From assembly GCA_964472525.1 (NCBI GenBank), contig CAYYLL010000004.1, positions 62,001-126,000 on the forward strand: a DNA stretch of 64,000 nucleotides. The letters are read 5' to 3'. Under the pieces are notes generated by a model. It had not been told where the DNA came from and made no database searches. It saw nothing but the letters and a program-made list of their open reading frames with translations. The stretch comes from SZUA-37 sp964472525 (GTDB lineage: Bacteria; Pseudomonadota; Gammaproteobacteria; UBA6429; Thiohalophilaceae). Of this stretch, positions 8,965 to 16,655 are shown in pieces. How positions within the stretch are numbered: the stretch's first letter is position 1; the number at the start of each line of letters is the position of its first letter. Both the position numbers and the translations under genes were made by a program.

Positions 8965-9765
8965 TTATTTTTCAGCATGTAGCCGCTGTATTGATAAACG
9001 TTGACGATCATCAAATAAATGGCGCGCACCTAACCATACGGCTATAAGTGTAGCAAAGCCTGATGCAGCTGTGATCATAAACATAATTAGAATTTGATAT
9101 TTAACCGCTTCAGCCGGTGGTGTTCCACCCAAAATCTGGCCCGTCATCATACCCGGTAGCGTGACAACCCCGGCAGCCGCCATCGCATTCACAATAGGGA
9201 ATAAACCAATCCGTACACTTTGATTTGCAATATCGTTTATAGACTGCCGCCACGTTTGTCCAAGTGCCAGCCGCGCTTCTATAATCATACGCTGTTGCCA
9301 AGCTGTTTTGGTTAAACTTTCTAGTGATAATGCGGCAGCGGTCATAGTATTACCAATAATCATTCCCATAAGAGGAATAGCATATTGTGGCGTGTACCAA
9401 GGTGTATTATTTATCACTAACGTTAAAACAAAAATACCAACAACAAAAGATGATATTAAAACGGAAATAACACCAACACCATAGCCCCATACACCTTTAA
9501 ATCGCCGTGTTTGTCGTGCCCTAATTTCATAGCCAGCTACCAACAACATTACTAACCACATTAAGCCAATCCATAAGAAGTCTTCCTGAGCAAATAACCA
9601 TTTTAAAATAAGACCAACTAATAAAAGCTGCACCACCGTTCTAGTCGCAGCAATTAAAATAGTCTGTGACATTTTAAGCTGCATAAAATAGGACAACACT
9701 GCCATCAGAATCACAAGGACAGCAGCAAAGCTTAAATCTACAACGCTTAAATTGACAATATTCAT
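8965..9765 (-). CDS. fetB: FetB-like ABC exporter permease (UPF0014)
   Basis: A 266-residue inner-membrane protein with about six or seven hydrophobic segments and the family signature MIGNTMTAAALSLESL. It matches FetB (YbbM), the permease of the FetAB complex, which in E. coli lowers iron-related oxidative stress, probably by iron export. It overlaps the upstream ATPase gene by four bases (ATGA at 9762-9765), indicating translational coupling. The substrate here is inferred from the family only. Confidence 0.88.
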   Translation of the reverse strand: MNIVNLSVVDLSFAAVLVILMAVLSYFMQLKMSQTILIAATRTVVQLLLVGLILKWLFAQEDFLWIGLMWLVMLLVAGYEIRARQTRRFKGVWGYGVGVISVLISSFVVGIFVLTLVINNTPWYTPQYAIPLMGMIIGNTMTAAALSLESLTKTAWQQRMIIEARLALGQTWRQSINDIANQSVRIGLFPIVNAMAAAGVVTLPGMMTGQILGGTPPAEAVKYQILIMFMITAASGFATLIAVWLGARHLFDDRQRLSIQRLHAEK

Positions 9766-10382
9766 ACTGACACCTCAATTAAATCTAACTGCTTAAGTTC
9801 AAACCGTCGTTGCGCCACTCGTTGGATTTGTTTTTTATCATGCGCAACCCAAACAATGCTACATTGCGTTTGCTGCTGATATTGATAAAATATATTTTCG
9901 ACCTGTTGGCTGTTCGTATCATCTAAATTGGCCGTAGGTTCATCCAACAATAAAACGCTAGGTGCATGAACCAATAAGCGGATGATTGCCAAACGCTGTC
10001 GTTCCCCAGTTGAGCAGCGTGTGACTTCCCAATTAAGAATCTCTGGTAAAAAACCCATCTCTTTTAAATATCGTGTCGAGCGTTCACTTAGCGGTAACTT
10101 AAAATGATCGCCGACACGATCAAACCACCACTGACTTTCTGCTGCTAAATAAGCAACCTGTTTACGCCACTGATTGGGAGTAATCGTATTAACCTCTTGC
10201 TCATTAAAAAAACACTGGCCTTGATGTGGAATTAGGTCTGCTATTGCACGTAATAAGAGAGACTTTCCTGCACCCGACACACCTGAAATGCTGATGGTTT
10301 CTCCCGCTTTTAATTGTAGGTTAATCGGTTTAAGATGATGGCAACTAAAATTAATGAGTTTTAATCGAGTTTGTACGCTCAT
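9762..10382 (-). CDS. fetA: FetA-like ABC transporter ATPase
   Basis: A 206-residue ATP-binding subunit with Walker A GVSGAGKS, signature sequence CSTGERQRLA and Walker B VLLLDEPTANLDD followed by an H-loop (VAHD). I chose ATG 10382 (MSVQTRLKL), preceded by AGG at a workable distance; upstream in-frame ATGs at 10415 and 10448 lack an RBS. It forms an operon with the permease. The signature has CSTGE instead of the usual LSGGE, a small deviation that would probably still work. The CDGSH protein diverges from the other side. Confidence 0.87.
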   Translation of the reverse strand: MSVQTRLKLINFSCHHLKPINLQLKAGETISISGVSGAGKSLLLRAIADLIPHQGQCFFNEQEVNTITPNQWRKQVAYLAAESQWWFDRVGDHFKLPLSERSTRYLKEMGFLPEILNWEVTRCSTGERQRLAIIRLLVHAPSVLLLDEPTANLDDTNSQQVENIFYQYQQQTQCSIVWVAHDKKQIQRVAQRRFELKQLDLIEVSV

Positions 10383-10470
10383 GCTACAACCTGTAAGTTC
10401 AATATCGTCTTTCATATGGATTAAGCTACACTTTATATTATTTAACATTATTATTCTGGAGAAAAAACAA

Positions 10471-10707
10471 ATGAGTGAACCCGACTGCCCACAAAAATAT
10501 CCTTATATTGAAAACCTCGAACCCGGTGACTACTACTGGTGCAGTTGCGGTAAATCGAAGAACCAACCTTTTTGCGATGGCTCACATAAAGGTACCGACT
10601 TTACGCCGGTTAAATTTACCTTAACCGAAAATAAAGATTGTTACCTTTGTGGCTGTAAGCAAACTGCGGAGGCACCGTTTTGTGATGGGACGCATAATAA
10701 GTTGTAA
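10471..10707 (+). CDS. CDGSH iron-sulfur domain protein (double domain)
   Basis: A 78-residue soluble protein with two CDGSH-type 2Fe-2S motifs, CSCGKSKNQPFCDGSH and CGCKQTAEAPFCDGTH, each giving the 3-Cys/1-His ligand set of mitoNEET-like proteins. The start at 10471 has a clear RBS (GGAGA at 10458-10462); the longer upstream reading lies in the divergent fetA start region. It is divergently arranged with fetAB, so a link to iron or iron-sulfur balance is plausible but inferred. Confidence 0.9.
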   Translation: MSEPDCPQKYPYIENLEPGDYYWCSCGKSKNQPFCDGSHKGTDFTPVKFTLTENKDCYLCGCKQTAEAPFCDGTHNKL

Positions 10708-10750
10708 GGGTTGTTTTTACCATGCGACACGGCGGATTATTTTTAAGGTA

Positions 10751-10842
10751 TATAACCTACCTTGGGCTTTGTATAAGAAACAGATTGCTTCGCTATCGCT
10801 CACAACGACAAAATGAGGTCATTGCGAGCGATAGCGCGGCAA
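10751..10842. repeat. Dispersed palindromic repeat, fuller copy
   Basis: The left part matches 403-466. The right part adds an inverted arm, so 10785-10801 (TTGCTTCGCTATCGCTC) pairs with 10826-10842 (GAGCGATAGCGCGGCAA) at 15 of 17 positions around a 24-base loop. The core CATTGCGAGCG resembles short repeats dispersed in many proteobacterial genomes. A frame of 89 codons crosses it, but I treat that as spurious. Confidence 0.55.
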
Positions 10843-10982
10843 ACTTGTTAAATGATCGTTGCATTACCTTGTTTGAATATTATGTCACTCGGAGATTAAA
10901 TCTTTTCGCTGTGTCGCCGCGATTAAAATATATTATCGGTATAAACGTCAGTAACGCTGCGCTAACTGGCACTATAAATAAA

Positions 10983-11106
10983 TGCCCGTAAAAAATTTTG
11001 CCTAATAAGCATCTGTACGTTTTTGCTAGATCTCGCAGCGCTCCGCTGCTGCATAAGTGCCCGTAAAAAATTAGCCAATAAGTTATTGGCTAATTTTAAC
11101 GGGCAC
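10983..11106. repeat. TGCCCGTAAAAAATT repeats with a large inverted repeat
   Basis: TGCCCGTAAAAAATT occurs at about 10983 and again at about 11058. The second copy begins a near-perfect inverted repeat (11057-11081 against 11083-11106, about 24 bp with one mismatch or bulge) of the form GTGCCCGT..GCCAATAA/TTATTGGC..ACGGGCAC. A small GC-rich hairpin (GCAGCG/CGCTGC) sits between the two copies. This fills the 455-bp gap between the CDGSH gene and amtB together with the repeat at 10751-10842. It may be the remnant of a small non-autonomous element. Confidence 0.5.
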
Positions 11107-11107
11107 T

Positions 11108-11135
11108 AAAAAAGGGCAACCACTCGGTTGCCCTT
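11108..11135 (-). terminator. Rho-independent terminator of glnK-amtB
   Basis: On the - strand, AAGGGCAACC and GGTTGCCCTT form a 10-bp stem around a 4-base loop, followed by six T, about 30 bases after the amtB stop. Confidence 0.9.
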
Positions 11136-11163
11136 CCCTTCTTTATGTAATTAAAGTATCTAA

Positions 11164-12453
11164 TTACATCCCCGAACCCCGTGAACCGGTGAATTCTGGG
11201 TACGCTTCCATACCACATTCGCCGATATCGCAGCCTTCGTATTCTTCTTCTTCGCTAACACGAACACCCATGATAGCTTTAATCGCAAGCCAAACAATTA
11301 AGCTGGTAACAAATACCCAGACAAAAATAGTTAACAGACCGGCAATCTGACCACCAAATGTTGTTTCAGGGTTAGTCAGTGGTACGGCCAATAAACCCCA
11401 CATACCGACAACACCATGAACAGAGATAGCACCCACCGGATCATCGATTTTCATTTTATCGATAGTGATAATAGAGAACACAACCAAAATACCACCCGCA
11501 GCACCAATTAAGGTTGCCGCTAACGCAGACGGTGTATCCGGTCCGGCCGTAATGGCAACCAGTCCAGCTAAGGCACCATTAAGCGCCATCGTTAAGTCGG
11601 CTTTACCAAACAACATACGTGCAACGATTAATGCTGCAATCACACCACCAGCCGCGGCCGCATTGGTATTTAAGAACACCATTGCAACTGTATTAGCACT
11701 GGCCATATCGCCTAATTTTAGTACTGAACCGCCATTAAAACCAAACCAGCCCATCCACAAAATGAAGGTACCTAAAGTTGCCATGGGTAAGTTTGCACCC
11801 GGAATCGCATTGATTTGACCGTTAGGGCCGTACTTGCCTTTACGTGCGCCAAGCACCAGCACACCTGCCAAGGCAGCTGCCGCACCGGCTAAATGCACAA
11901 TACCGGAACCGGCAAAGTCAGAGAAACCCAGACTGTTATCGCCCGTTAACTGGTACATACCAAAGACAGAACCACTACCCCAAGTCCAGAAACCTTCCAT
12001 TGGGTAGATATAACCGGTCATCACAACAGCAAAAGCCATAAAGGCCCAGAGCTTCATGCGTTCCGCAACCGCGCCAGATACAATTGACATGGCAGTGGCA
12101 ACAAATACCACTTGGAAGAAGAAGTCGGCTGCCGCTGAATAAACAGAATCACCACCAAACTTGTTTTCAGCAGAAAGAGCTAACGCATCTTTTACCACTG
12201 TATCGCCACCGGTAATCCCTTCGAGGAAAATGCCACCACCATACATAAGGTGATAACCCACAATCATATACATGGTACATGCAATTGCATAAAGCACCAC
12301 GTTCTTGGTTAAAATTTCAGTGGTGTTTTTAGCACGCACTAATCCCGATTCGAGCATGGCAAAACCGGCCGCCATCCACATCACCAAAGCACCCATTACC
12401 AAAAAGTAAAAAGTATCCATGGCGTATTGTAATTCAAAAATCTGATTTTCCAT
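11164..12453 (-). CDS. amtB: Ammonium transporter AmtB
   Basis: A 429-residue protein with about eleven membrane helices that conducts ammonia/ammonium across the inner membrane. Twin pore histidines are seen in GSGIVHLAGAAA and AISVHGVVGMWG, and the conserved Asp in FSDFAGSGIVHL. The C-terminal tail (SEEEEYEGCDIGECGMEAYPEF) is the Amt cytoplasmic tail that contacts PII proteins. It has no cleaved signal. It lies 16 bases after glnK in an operon driven by the sigma-54 promoter at 12876-12891. Confidence 0.97.
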   Translation of the reverse strand: MENQIFELQYAMDTFYFLVMGALVMWMAAGFAMLESGLVRAKNTTEILTKNVVLYAIACTMYMIVGYHLMYGGGIFLEGITGGDTVVKDALALSAENKFGGDSVYSAAADFFFQVVFVATAMSIVSGAVAERMKLWAFMAFAVVMTGYIYPMEGFWTWGSGSVFGMYQLTGDNSLGFSDFAGSGIVHLAGAAAALAGVLVLGARKGKYGPNGQINAIPGANLPMATLGTFILWMGWFGFNGGSVLKLGDMASANTVAMVFLNTNAAAAGGVIAALIVARMLFGKADLTMALNGALAGLVAITAGPDTPSALAATLIGAAGGILVVFSIITIDKMKIDDPVGAISVHGVVGMWGLLAVPLTNPETTFGGQIAGLLTIFVWVFVTSLIVWLAIKAIMGVRVSEEEEYEGCDIGECGMEAYPEFTGSRGSGM

Positions 12454-12469
12454 TTAATACTCCCCCAAT

Positions 12470-12808
12470 TTATAAGGCTTCTTCGCCAGACTCACCCGTA
12501 CGAATACGAATAACCTGCTCGACAGTTGAAACAAAGATTTTGCCATCGCCAATTTTTCCGGAGTTTGCTGCTTTTTGAATCGACTCCAGAACTTGATCGA
12601 GCATGTCATCTTTAATAACGGCTTCAATTTTTACTTTAGGTAAAAAATCCACCACGTATTCAGCACCACGGTATAATTCCGTGTGCCCTTTTTGGCGACC
12701 AAACCCTTTGACTTCTGTCACAGTGATACCTTGTACTCCAATTTCAGATAAGGCTTCACGTACATCATCGAGTTTGAACGGTTTTATTATTGCAGAAACC
12801 AATTTCAT
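12470..12808 (-). CDS. glnK: Nitrogen regulatory PII protein GlnK
   Basis: A 112-residue trimeric PII protein. The T-loop contains Tyr51 (GAEYVVDFLPKVK), the residue uridylylated by GlnD, and the B- and C-loop regions (KIGDGKIFV and EQVIRIRTGE) are intact. PII proteins sense 2-oxoglutarate and ATP/ADP; the pairing with amtB identifies this one as GlnK, which blocks the channel when nitrogen is plentiful. A GGGGAG RBS precedes the ATG. Confidence 0.96.
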   Translation of the reverse strand: MKLVSAIIKPFKLDDVREALSEIGVQGITVTEVKGFGRQKGHTELYRGAEYVVDFLPKVKIEAVIKDDMLDQVLESIQKAANSGKIGDGKIFVSTVEQVIRIRTGESGEEAL

Positions 12809-12875
12809 CGCTATGTATCTCCCCTAGGTTGTTTATGAATAAATATTGTTCAAAAGCAATACTAATTATTTATAT

Positions 12876-12891
12876 AGCATGTGGTGTGCCA
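12876..12891 (-). promoter_or_regulatory. Sigma-54 promoter for glnK-amtB
   Basis: The - strand reads TGGCACACCACATGCT, matching the sigma-54 consensus TGGCAC-N5-TTGCT with the invariant GG and GC at correct spacing. It lies about 68 bases upstream of the glnK ATG. Confidence 0.85.
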
Positions 12892-12998
12892 GATTATAAA
12901 TTTCCTTATAAAACAATGAGTAACCTAAAATAAGAGCCATCACGCACCATTTTAGCGCCCCGAAATAGTGCGAAAAAATCATTACTGCACACTAGTAA

Positions 12999-13015
12999 TG
13001 CACGAATATGGTGCA
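12999..13015. promoter_or_regulatory. NtrC-type enhancer site upstream of glnK
   Basis: TGCACGAATATGGTGCA is a TGCAC-N7-GTGCA palindrome, the NtrC-site form. A half-matching neighbour (TGCACACTAGTAATGCA, 12986-13002) overlaps it, and a weaker GCAC-N7-GCGC site lies near 12949. The distance to the sigma-54 promoter, about 110 bp, is typical of NtrC enhancers. Confidence 0.75.
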
Positions 13016-13045
13016 AATTAAGTCCGATCTTGCCATCTTAAGCAT

Positions 13046-13084
13046 AAAAAAACCTGTATCACTTTTCAGCTTTACAGGTTTTTT
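13046..13084 (-). terminator. Rho-independent terminator
   Basis: AACCTGTA (13051-13058) pairs with TACAGGTT (13073-13080), flanked by A- and T-runs on both sides, so it can act in either direction. It lies just after the stop of the torF-family gene on the - strand. Confidence 0.8.
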
Positions 13085-13104
13085 GTTATTTTTAATATCT
13101 CAAT

Positions 13105-13815
13105 TTAGAGATCGAAGGTTTTCTTAACCGTTAAAAATAACTCCGTATCTTTGCTCGTTCTTGCATTATAGACGTTATCACTAGTACCATCTTCATAGGT
13201 GACGGACAAACTAACATCCAAGTCTAAAATATTTTTAGATGCAGCAACTTTAAAGTCATTAAAGCCCGACCCTCTGTTGGGTGAGTAACGCCCATAATGA
13301 AAACTAAGCAAAACATCATCCACTAATTCAAGATCTAAACCAACGTCGACATAATTATAGTCATTCGCATCCGTTGATTCGTCTTTACCATTATAATAGG
13401 TGATATTCGCGGGCCCCCAATCAAAACCAACATAAAATTCTTTCGAACCTGCTTTAAAATTACTGTCGGTGTACTCATAGATAATATACCCGACATCCAA
13501 ACCAAAGTCATTCCAACTATGTGCCCAACCACCGTATGCATCAACCTCAAAACCATTACCGGTATTTCCTGCCGTGCCACTTACAGATGAACCCCATGCA
13601 CCAACGTAAAACTCACTTGCATCAGTGTAATCAACGCCACCTTGAGCTGCTATACCATTGTCACTTTGCGTTTGCCCACGAAAAACATAATCGCTAGTAA
13701 TAGCCGCATTCGCAGTAAACGATGGTTCAGCATCGGCCAAAGGCAAAGCACTAAAATAAGTAACCATACTCACTACCACAATAGCGGATAAGGGATGAAT
13801 AAAAGATTTACGCAT
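13105..13815 (-). CDS. TorF-family outer-membrane protein (first paralogue)
   Basis: A 236-residue protein with a signal peptide (MRKSFIHPLSAIVVVSMVTY, cleaved near ADA) and a mature part of alternating hydrophobic beta-strands ending in Phe-Asp-Leu. The N-terminal ITSDYVFRGQTQSDNG and AAQGGVDY are the TorF/Gcw_chp signature. The family is predicted to form small outer-membrane barrels of unproven substrate. I chose ATG 13815 because of the good TGGAG RBS; an upstream ATG (13860) lacks one. Two similar genes lie nearby (13953-14585 and 20706-21449), all within the ammonium/urea gene region. Confidence 0.82.
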   Translation of the reverse strand: MRKSFIHPLSAIVVVSMVTYFSALPLADAEPSFTANAAITSDYVFRGQTQSDNGIAAQGGVDYTDASEFYVGAWGSSVSGTAGNTGNGFEVDAYGGWAHSWNDFGLDVGYIIYEYTDSNFKAGSKEFYVGFDWGPANITYYNGKDESTDANDYNYVDVGLDLELVDDVLLSFHYGRYSPNRGSGFNDFKVAASKNILDLDVSLSVTYEDGTSDNVYNARTSKDTELFLTVKKTFDL

Positions 13816-13911
13816 AGCTATTCTCCAGTTGGACATATTAATCAATTCTGTATAGGACATACTAACAAAACTAAAGCAGGTTAGAGAATACTTTTTTCTA
13901 GTGTAAATAGG

Positions 13912-13946
13912 ATAACGTCATTCCACAGAGACAAGAATGACGTTAT
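13912..13946. terminator. Strong hairpin between the two torF-family genes
   Basis: ATAACGTCATTC (13912-13923) and GAATGACGTTAT (13935-13946) form a perfect 12-bp stem with an 11-base loop, directly after the stop of the gene at 13953. There is no clear T-run, so it may be a weak terminator or an mRNA-stabilising hairpin. Confidence 0.5.
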
Positions 13947-13952
13947 GCAAAC

Positions 13953-14585
13953 CTAAAATGATTTATTCCAACTAATATTGACTCGAATATTGTCATTAGC
14001 AATATCGGTGTTACTTGCCATAAAACTTAATTCACCTTTACTAATGGTAGCACTATAGTCGTTATAGTCTGTTCGACCCGCTTGACTAAAGCTGTAAATA
14101 CCGACATGTGCCGTTAACAAATATTTATCGGGCAATTCAAAGTCAGCAGCACCTTCAAGATAAATATTGCTTTCATTAATATCAACTGATACCTTCGCAC
14201 TGTAATTTTTATACACAGTACCCGCATAAGCTTCAGTGAAGTCATCAATACCGGCATTACCCGGATATTGATAAGTGATAAGACCCGCATCAAAATCAAA
14301 TTCACCAAATTTTCTGGTATAACCACCGTATAGATCTATTTCATAGTCACCTTTTGTTCCATTTTTTACGTTCGAAGTCCATGCACCCGCATAAAAACTT
14401 TTATTAATGGTATAATCAACACCACCTTGAACGGCAGCCTCGTCATTTGTTTGTGAAACACCTCGCCAAATATAATTCGATGTTAAAGTGAGATTACTGG
14501 ATATTTGCTCTGCATGTGCGTTTAACGATGCTAAAGAATATGCCGTAAAAAGCCCTATTTGTATAGCTGTATGCCATTTTTTCAT
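13953..14585 (-). CDS. TorF-family outer-membrane protein (second paralogue)
   Basis: A 210-residue protein with a signal peptide (AIQIGLFTAYSLASLNAHA) and the TorF/Gcw_chp pattern LTSNYIWRGVSQTNDE followed by AAVQGGVDYTINKSFYAG. Beta-strands alternate throughout and it ends in Phe, typical of outer-membrane barrels. It has the same architecture as the gene at 13105-13815 but clearly differs in sequence, so the pair is an old duplication. A TGCAC-N7-GTGCA palindrome lies about 110 bp upstream, but no sigma-54 promoter is recognisable. Confidence 0.82.
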   Translation of the reverse strand: MKKWHTAIQIGLFTAYSLASLNAHAEQISSNLTLTSNYIWRGVSQTNDEAAVQGGVDYTINKSFYAGAWTSNVKNGTKGDYEIDLYGGYTRKFGEFDFDAGLITYQYPGNAGIDDFTEAYAGTVYKNYSAKVSVDINESNIYLEGAADFELPDKYLLTAHVGIYSFSQAGRTDYNDYSATISKGELSFMASNTDIANDNIRVNISWNKSF

Positions 14586-14693
14586 AATATTCCTCTTTCA
14601 CACTGTGAATTTTAAGTTTAAACTTTATTTTGTCTTATTTAGAGCTGAGTTTAACAGGATAGACTCTTTCATCCTGTGACATAGCACCAATTA

Positions 14694-14710
14694 TGCACGG
14701 AACAAGTGCA
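14694..14710. promoter_or_regulatory. NtrC-like palindrome between torF-family gene and ubiK
   Basis: TGCACGGAACAAGTGCA is a perfect TGCAC-N7-GTGCA palindrome, the same form as the sites upstream of glnK and the urt operon. It lies 22 bases before the ubiK ATG and about 109 bases upstream of the divergent torF-family start. No GG-N10-GC sigma-54 promoter was found in either direction nearby, so the regulator and target are uncertain. Confidence 0.5.
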
Positions 14711-14731
14711 TATAGCCATTAGGAGTCCGTC

Positions 14732-14995
14732 ATGTCTTTTGTTTTCAATCCATTTTCCAAAACAGTATTAGACAGTCTGCAAGAAAAAATACCAAGCGGG
14801 ATTACATCAGGTTTGCAAGGCTTACAGTCTGATTTTGAACATAATTTTCGTGCCACTGTTGAGGCAAATCTAAAAAAGCTGAATTTAGTTACCCGGGAAG
14901 AATTTGATATCCAGCAACAGGTGCTACTGCGAACGCGCGAAAAACTTGAAGCTTTAGAAGCTAAACTTGCTCAAATAGAAAAGGATACTGATTAG
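14732..14995 (+). CDS. ubiK: Ubiquinone biosynthesis accessory factor UbiK
   Basis: An 87-residue protein: an N-terminal amphipathic stretch (FNPFSKTVLDSLQEKIPSGI) and a C-terminal coiled coil (REEFDIQQQVLLRTREKLEALEAKL). This matches the UbiK/YqiC (BMFP) family, which assists aerobic ubiquinone synthesis at the membrane. It is a lone + strand gene between two - strand blocks, preceded by AGGAG. Confidence 0.9.
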   Translation: MSFVFNPFSKTVLDSLQEKIPSGITSGLQGLQSDFEHNFRATVEANLKKLNLVTREEFDIQQQVLLRTREKLEALEAKLAQIEKDTD

Positions 14996-15034
14996 AGCTT
15001 ACTTTTGTTTGTTTATGCTGAATGATTATATGCT

Positions 15035-15730
15035 TTATACCGTAAGGTATTGCTGAACCAGATCGTCTGTTAACTTGCTCATCTCACCCTGCGCAACATT
15101 CCGCCCGCGATCCATAATAACAAAATTCTTACCTACTCGGCGTGCAAAGGGTAGCTTCTGCTCTACTAGCAATACCGTTATATTTTCTTCTTCATTCAAT
15201 TTAAGAATGATATCGCCAATTTGTTGCACAATATTAGGCTGAATACCTTCTGTAGGCTCATCAAGCAATAATATTTTAGGGTTTAATGTTAATGCGCGCC
15301 CAATAGCCAGTTGTTGTTGCTGTCCTCCAGACAAATCACCACCACGTCGATGCATCATATCCTTTAATACCGGAAACAGCTCAAAAATTCGTTCAGGAAT
15401 AACTTTTGCTTTTCGCCCCATCACTGACAAACCAACTCGCAAATTTTCTTCTACAGTAAGTTGTCCAAAAATATCTCGACCTTGAGGAACATAGCCAATA
15501 CCCAATTTGGCACGAATTTCTGCAGCTTTCCCACTAATCGTGGTTCCATTAAAGTCGATAGAACCTGATTTAATCGGTAATAAACCCATAATCGATTGTA
15601 ATAATGTTGTTTTTCCAACACCGTTACGTCCCATTAAGCAAACACAACTACCTTGAGGAATATCAAAAGAAACATCCCATAAAGTATGGCTCTCACCATA
15701 AAATTGATTAAGTTCTTTAATCGAGAGCAT
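15035..15730 (-). CDS. urtE: Urea ABC transporter ATPase UrtE
   Basis: A 231-residue ATPase with Walker A GRNGVGKTT, signature LSGGQQQQLAIGRAL and Walker B ILLLDEPTEGIQ, like LivF-type subunits; EGIQPNIVQQIGDII is characteristic of UrtE. ATG 15730 is preferred over 15742 because a GAG RBS precedes it. It is the last gene of the urtABCDE operon and energises urea uptake together with UrtD. Confidence 0.94.
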   Translation of the reverse strand: MLSIKELNQFYGESHTLWDVSFDIPQGSCVCLMGRNGVGKTTLLQSIMGLLPIKSGSIDFNGTTISGKAAEIRAKLGIGYVPQGRDIFGQLTVEENLRVGLSVMGRKAKVIPERIFELFPVLKDMMHRRGGDLSGGQQQQLAIGRALTLNPKILLLDEPTEGIQPNIVQQIGDIILKLNEEENITVLLVEQKLPFARRVGKNFVIMDRGRNVAQGEMSKLTDDLVQQYLTV

Positions 15731-15794
15731 TTTTATTCTCATATTTATTGTGTAAATTTCTTTTTGTTATCGTATTCATCCTGTTTGTATCTCT

Positions 15795-16655
15795 TTATTC
15801 ACCAAGATAAACTTCAATAACTTTGGGATTGTTCTGAACTTCATCCATAGTTCCTTCGGCTAAAACTGAGCCTTCATGTAATACCGTAACGGTACTTGCA
15901 ATTGAACGTACAAAGTCCATATCATGTTCGACAACAACAACTGAATGATCTCCCGCTAAGCGTTTTAACAACTCAGCCGTTTTATCCATTTCTTGATGCG
16001 TCATACCTGCAACTGGCTCATCGACTAATAAAACCCGTGGATTTTGCATTAAAAGCATACCAATTTCTAACCATTGCTTTTGACCATGTGATAATTGTGC
16101 AGCCGTCTCATCACATAACTCTTTTAAGCCAATTATATCAGCGACTTCATTAATGCGGTTATATTGTTCATTGTTTACTTTTGCAAATAAGGTTGGCCAA
16201 ACATGTTTGTCTGCCGCCATCGCTAATTCTAGGTTTTCAAAAATAGTATGTTGCGGAAAAACCGTTGGCTTTTGAAATTTTCGTCCGATGCCCGCATGTG
16301 CAATTTCATACTCACTCATACGCGTTAAATCCATTGTTTGCCCAAAAAAGGCCGTGCCTGAATCAGGCTGTGTTTTTCCAGTGATCACGTCCATCATTGT
16401 TGTTTTACCTGCACCATTTGGACCAATAATACAGCGTAATTCACCATCATTAATATAAAGTGTTAAATCATTAAGTGCTTTAAAACCATCAAAACTTACA
16501 CTGATATTTTCCAGATAAAGTATCGGACCATGCGATGCATCAATTTCACCAGGAATAACCGTTCGCCGCCCCATAAATGGCAAACGCTTTTGTTCAACAA
16601 ATTCAAAAACTTTGTCTCGGCGCATTATCTCCCTAAGTTTATCCAGCTTTTTCAT
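15795..16655 (-). CDS. urtD: Urea ABC transporter ATPase UrtD
   Basis: A 286-residue LivG-type ATPase with Walker A GPNGAGKTT, signature LSHGQKQWLEIGMLL and Walker B VLLVDEPVAGMT. The SHGQKQWLE signature and GITGKTQPDSG-like region are typical of UrtD. A Lys/Arg-rich N-terminal extension of about 45 residues precedes the ABC domain. Its start overlaps the urtC stop by four bases. Confidence 0.94.
   Translation of the reverse strand: MKKLDKLREIMRRDKVFEFVEQKRLPFMGRRTVIPGEIDASHGPILYLENISVSFDGFKALNDLTLYINDGELRCIIGPNGAGKTTMMDVITGKTQPDSGTAFFGQTMDLTRMSEYEIAHAGIGRKFQKPTVFPQHTIFENLELAMAADKHVWPTLFAKVNNEQYNRINEVADIIGLKELCDETAAQLSHGQKQWLEIGMLLMQNPRVLLVDEPVAGMTHQEMDKTAELLKRLAGDHSVVVVEHDMDFVRSIASTVTVLHEGSVLAEGTMDEVQNNPKVIEVYLGE

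Noticed and set aside
10722..10991. 89-codon + strand frame
   Set aside because: Crosses the dispersed palindromic repeat, has no RBS and no recognisable protein features.
13816..13952. Sigma-54 promoter for the first torF-family gene
   Set aside because: No GG-N10-GC element matching the consensus was found upstream of either 13815 or 14585.
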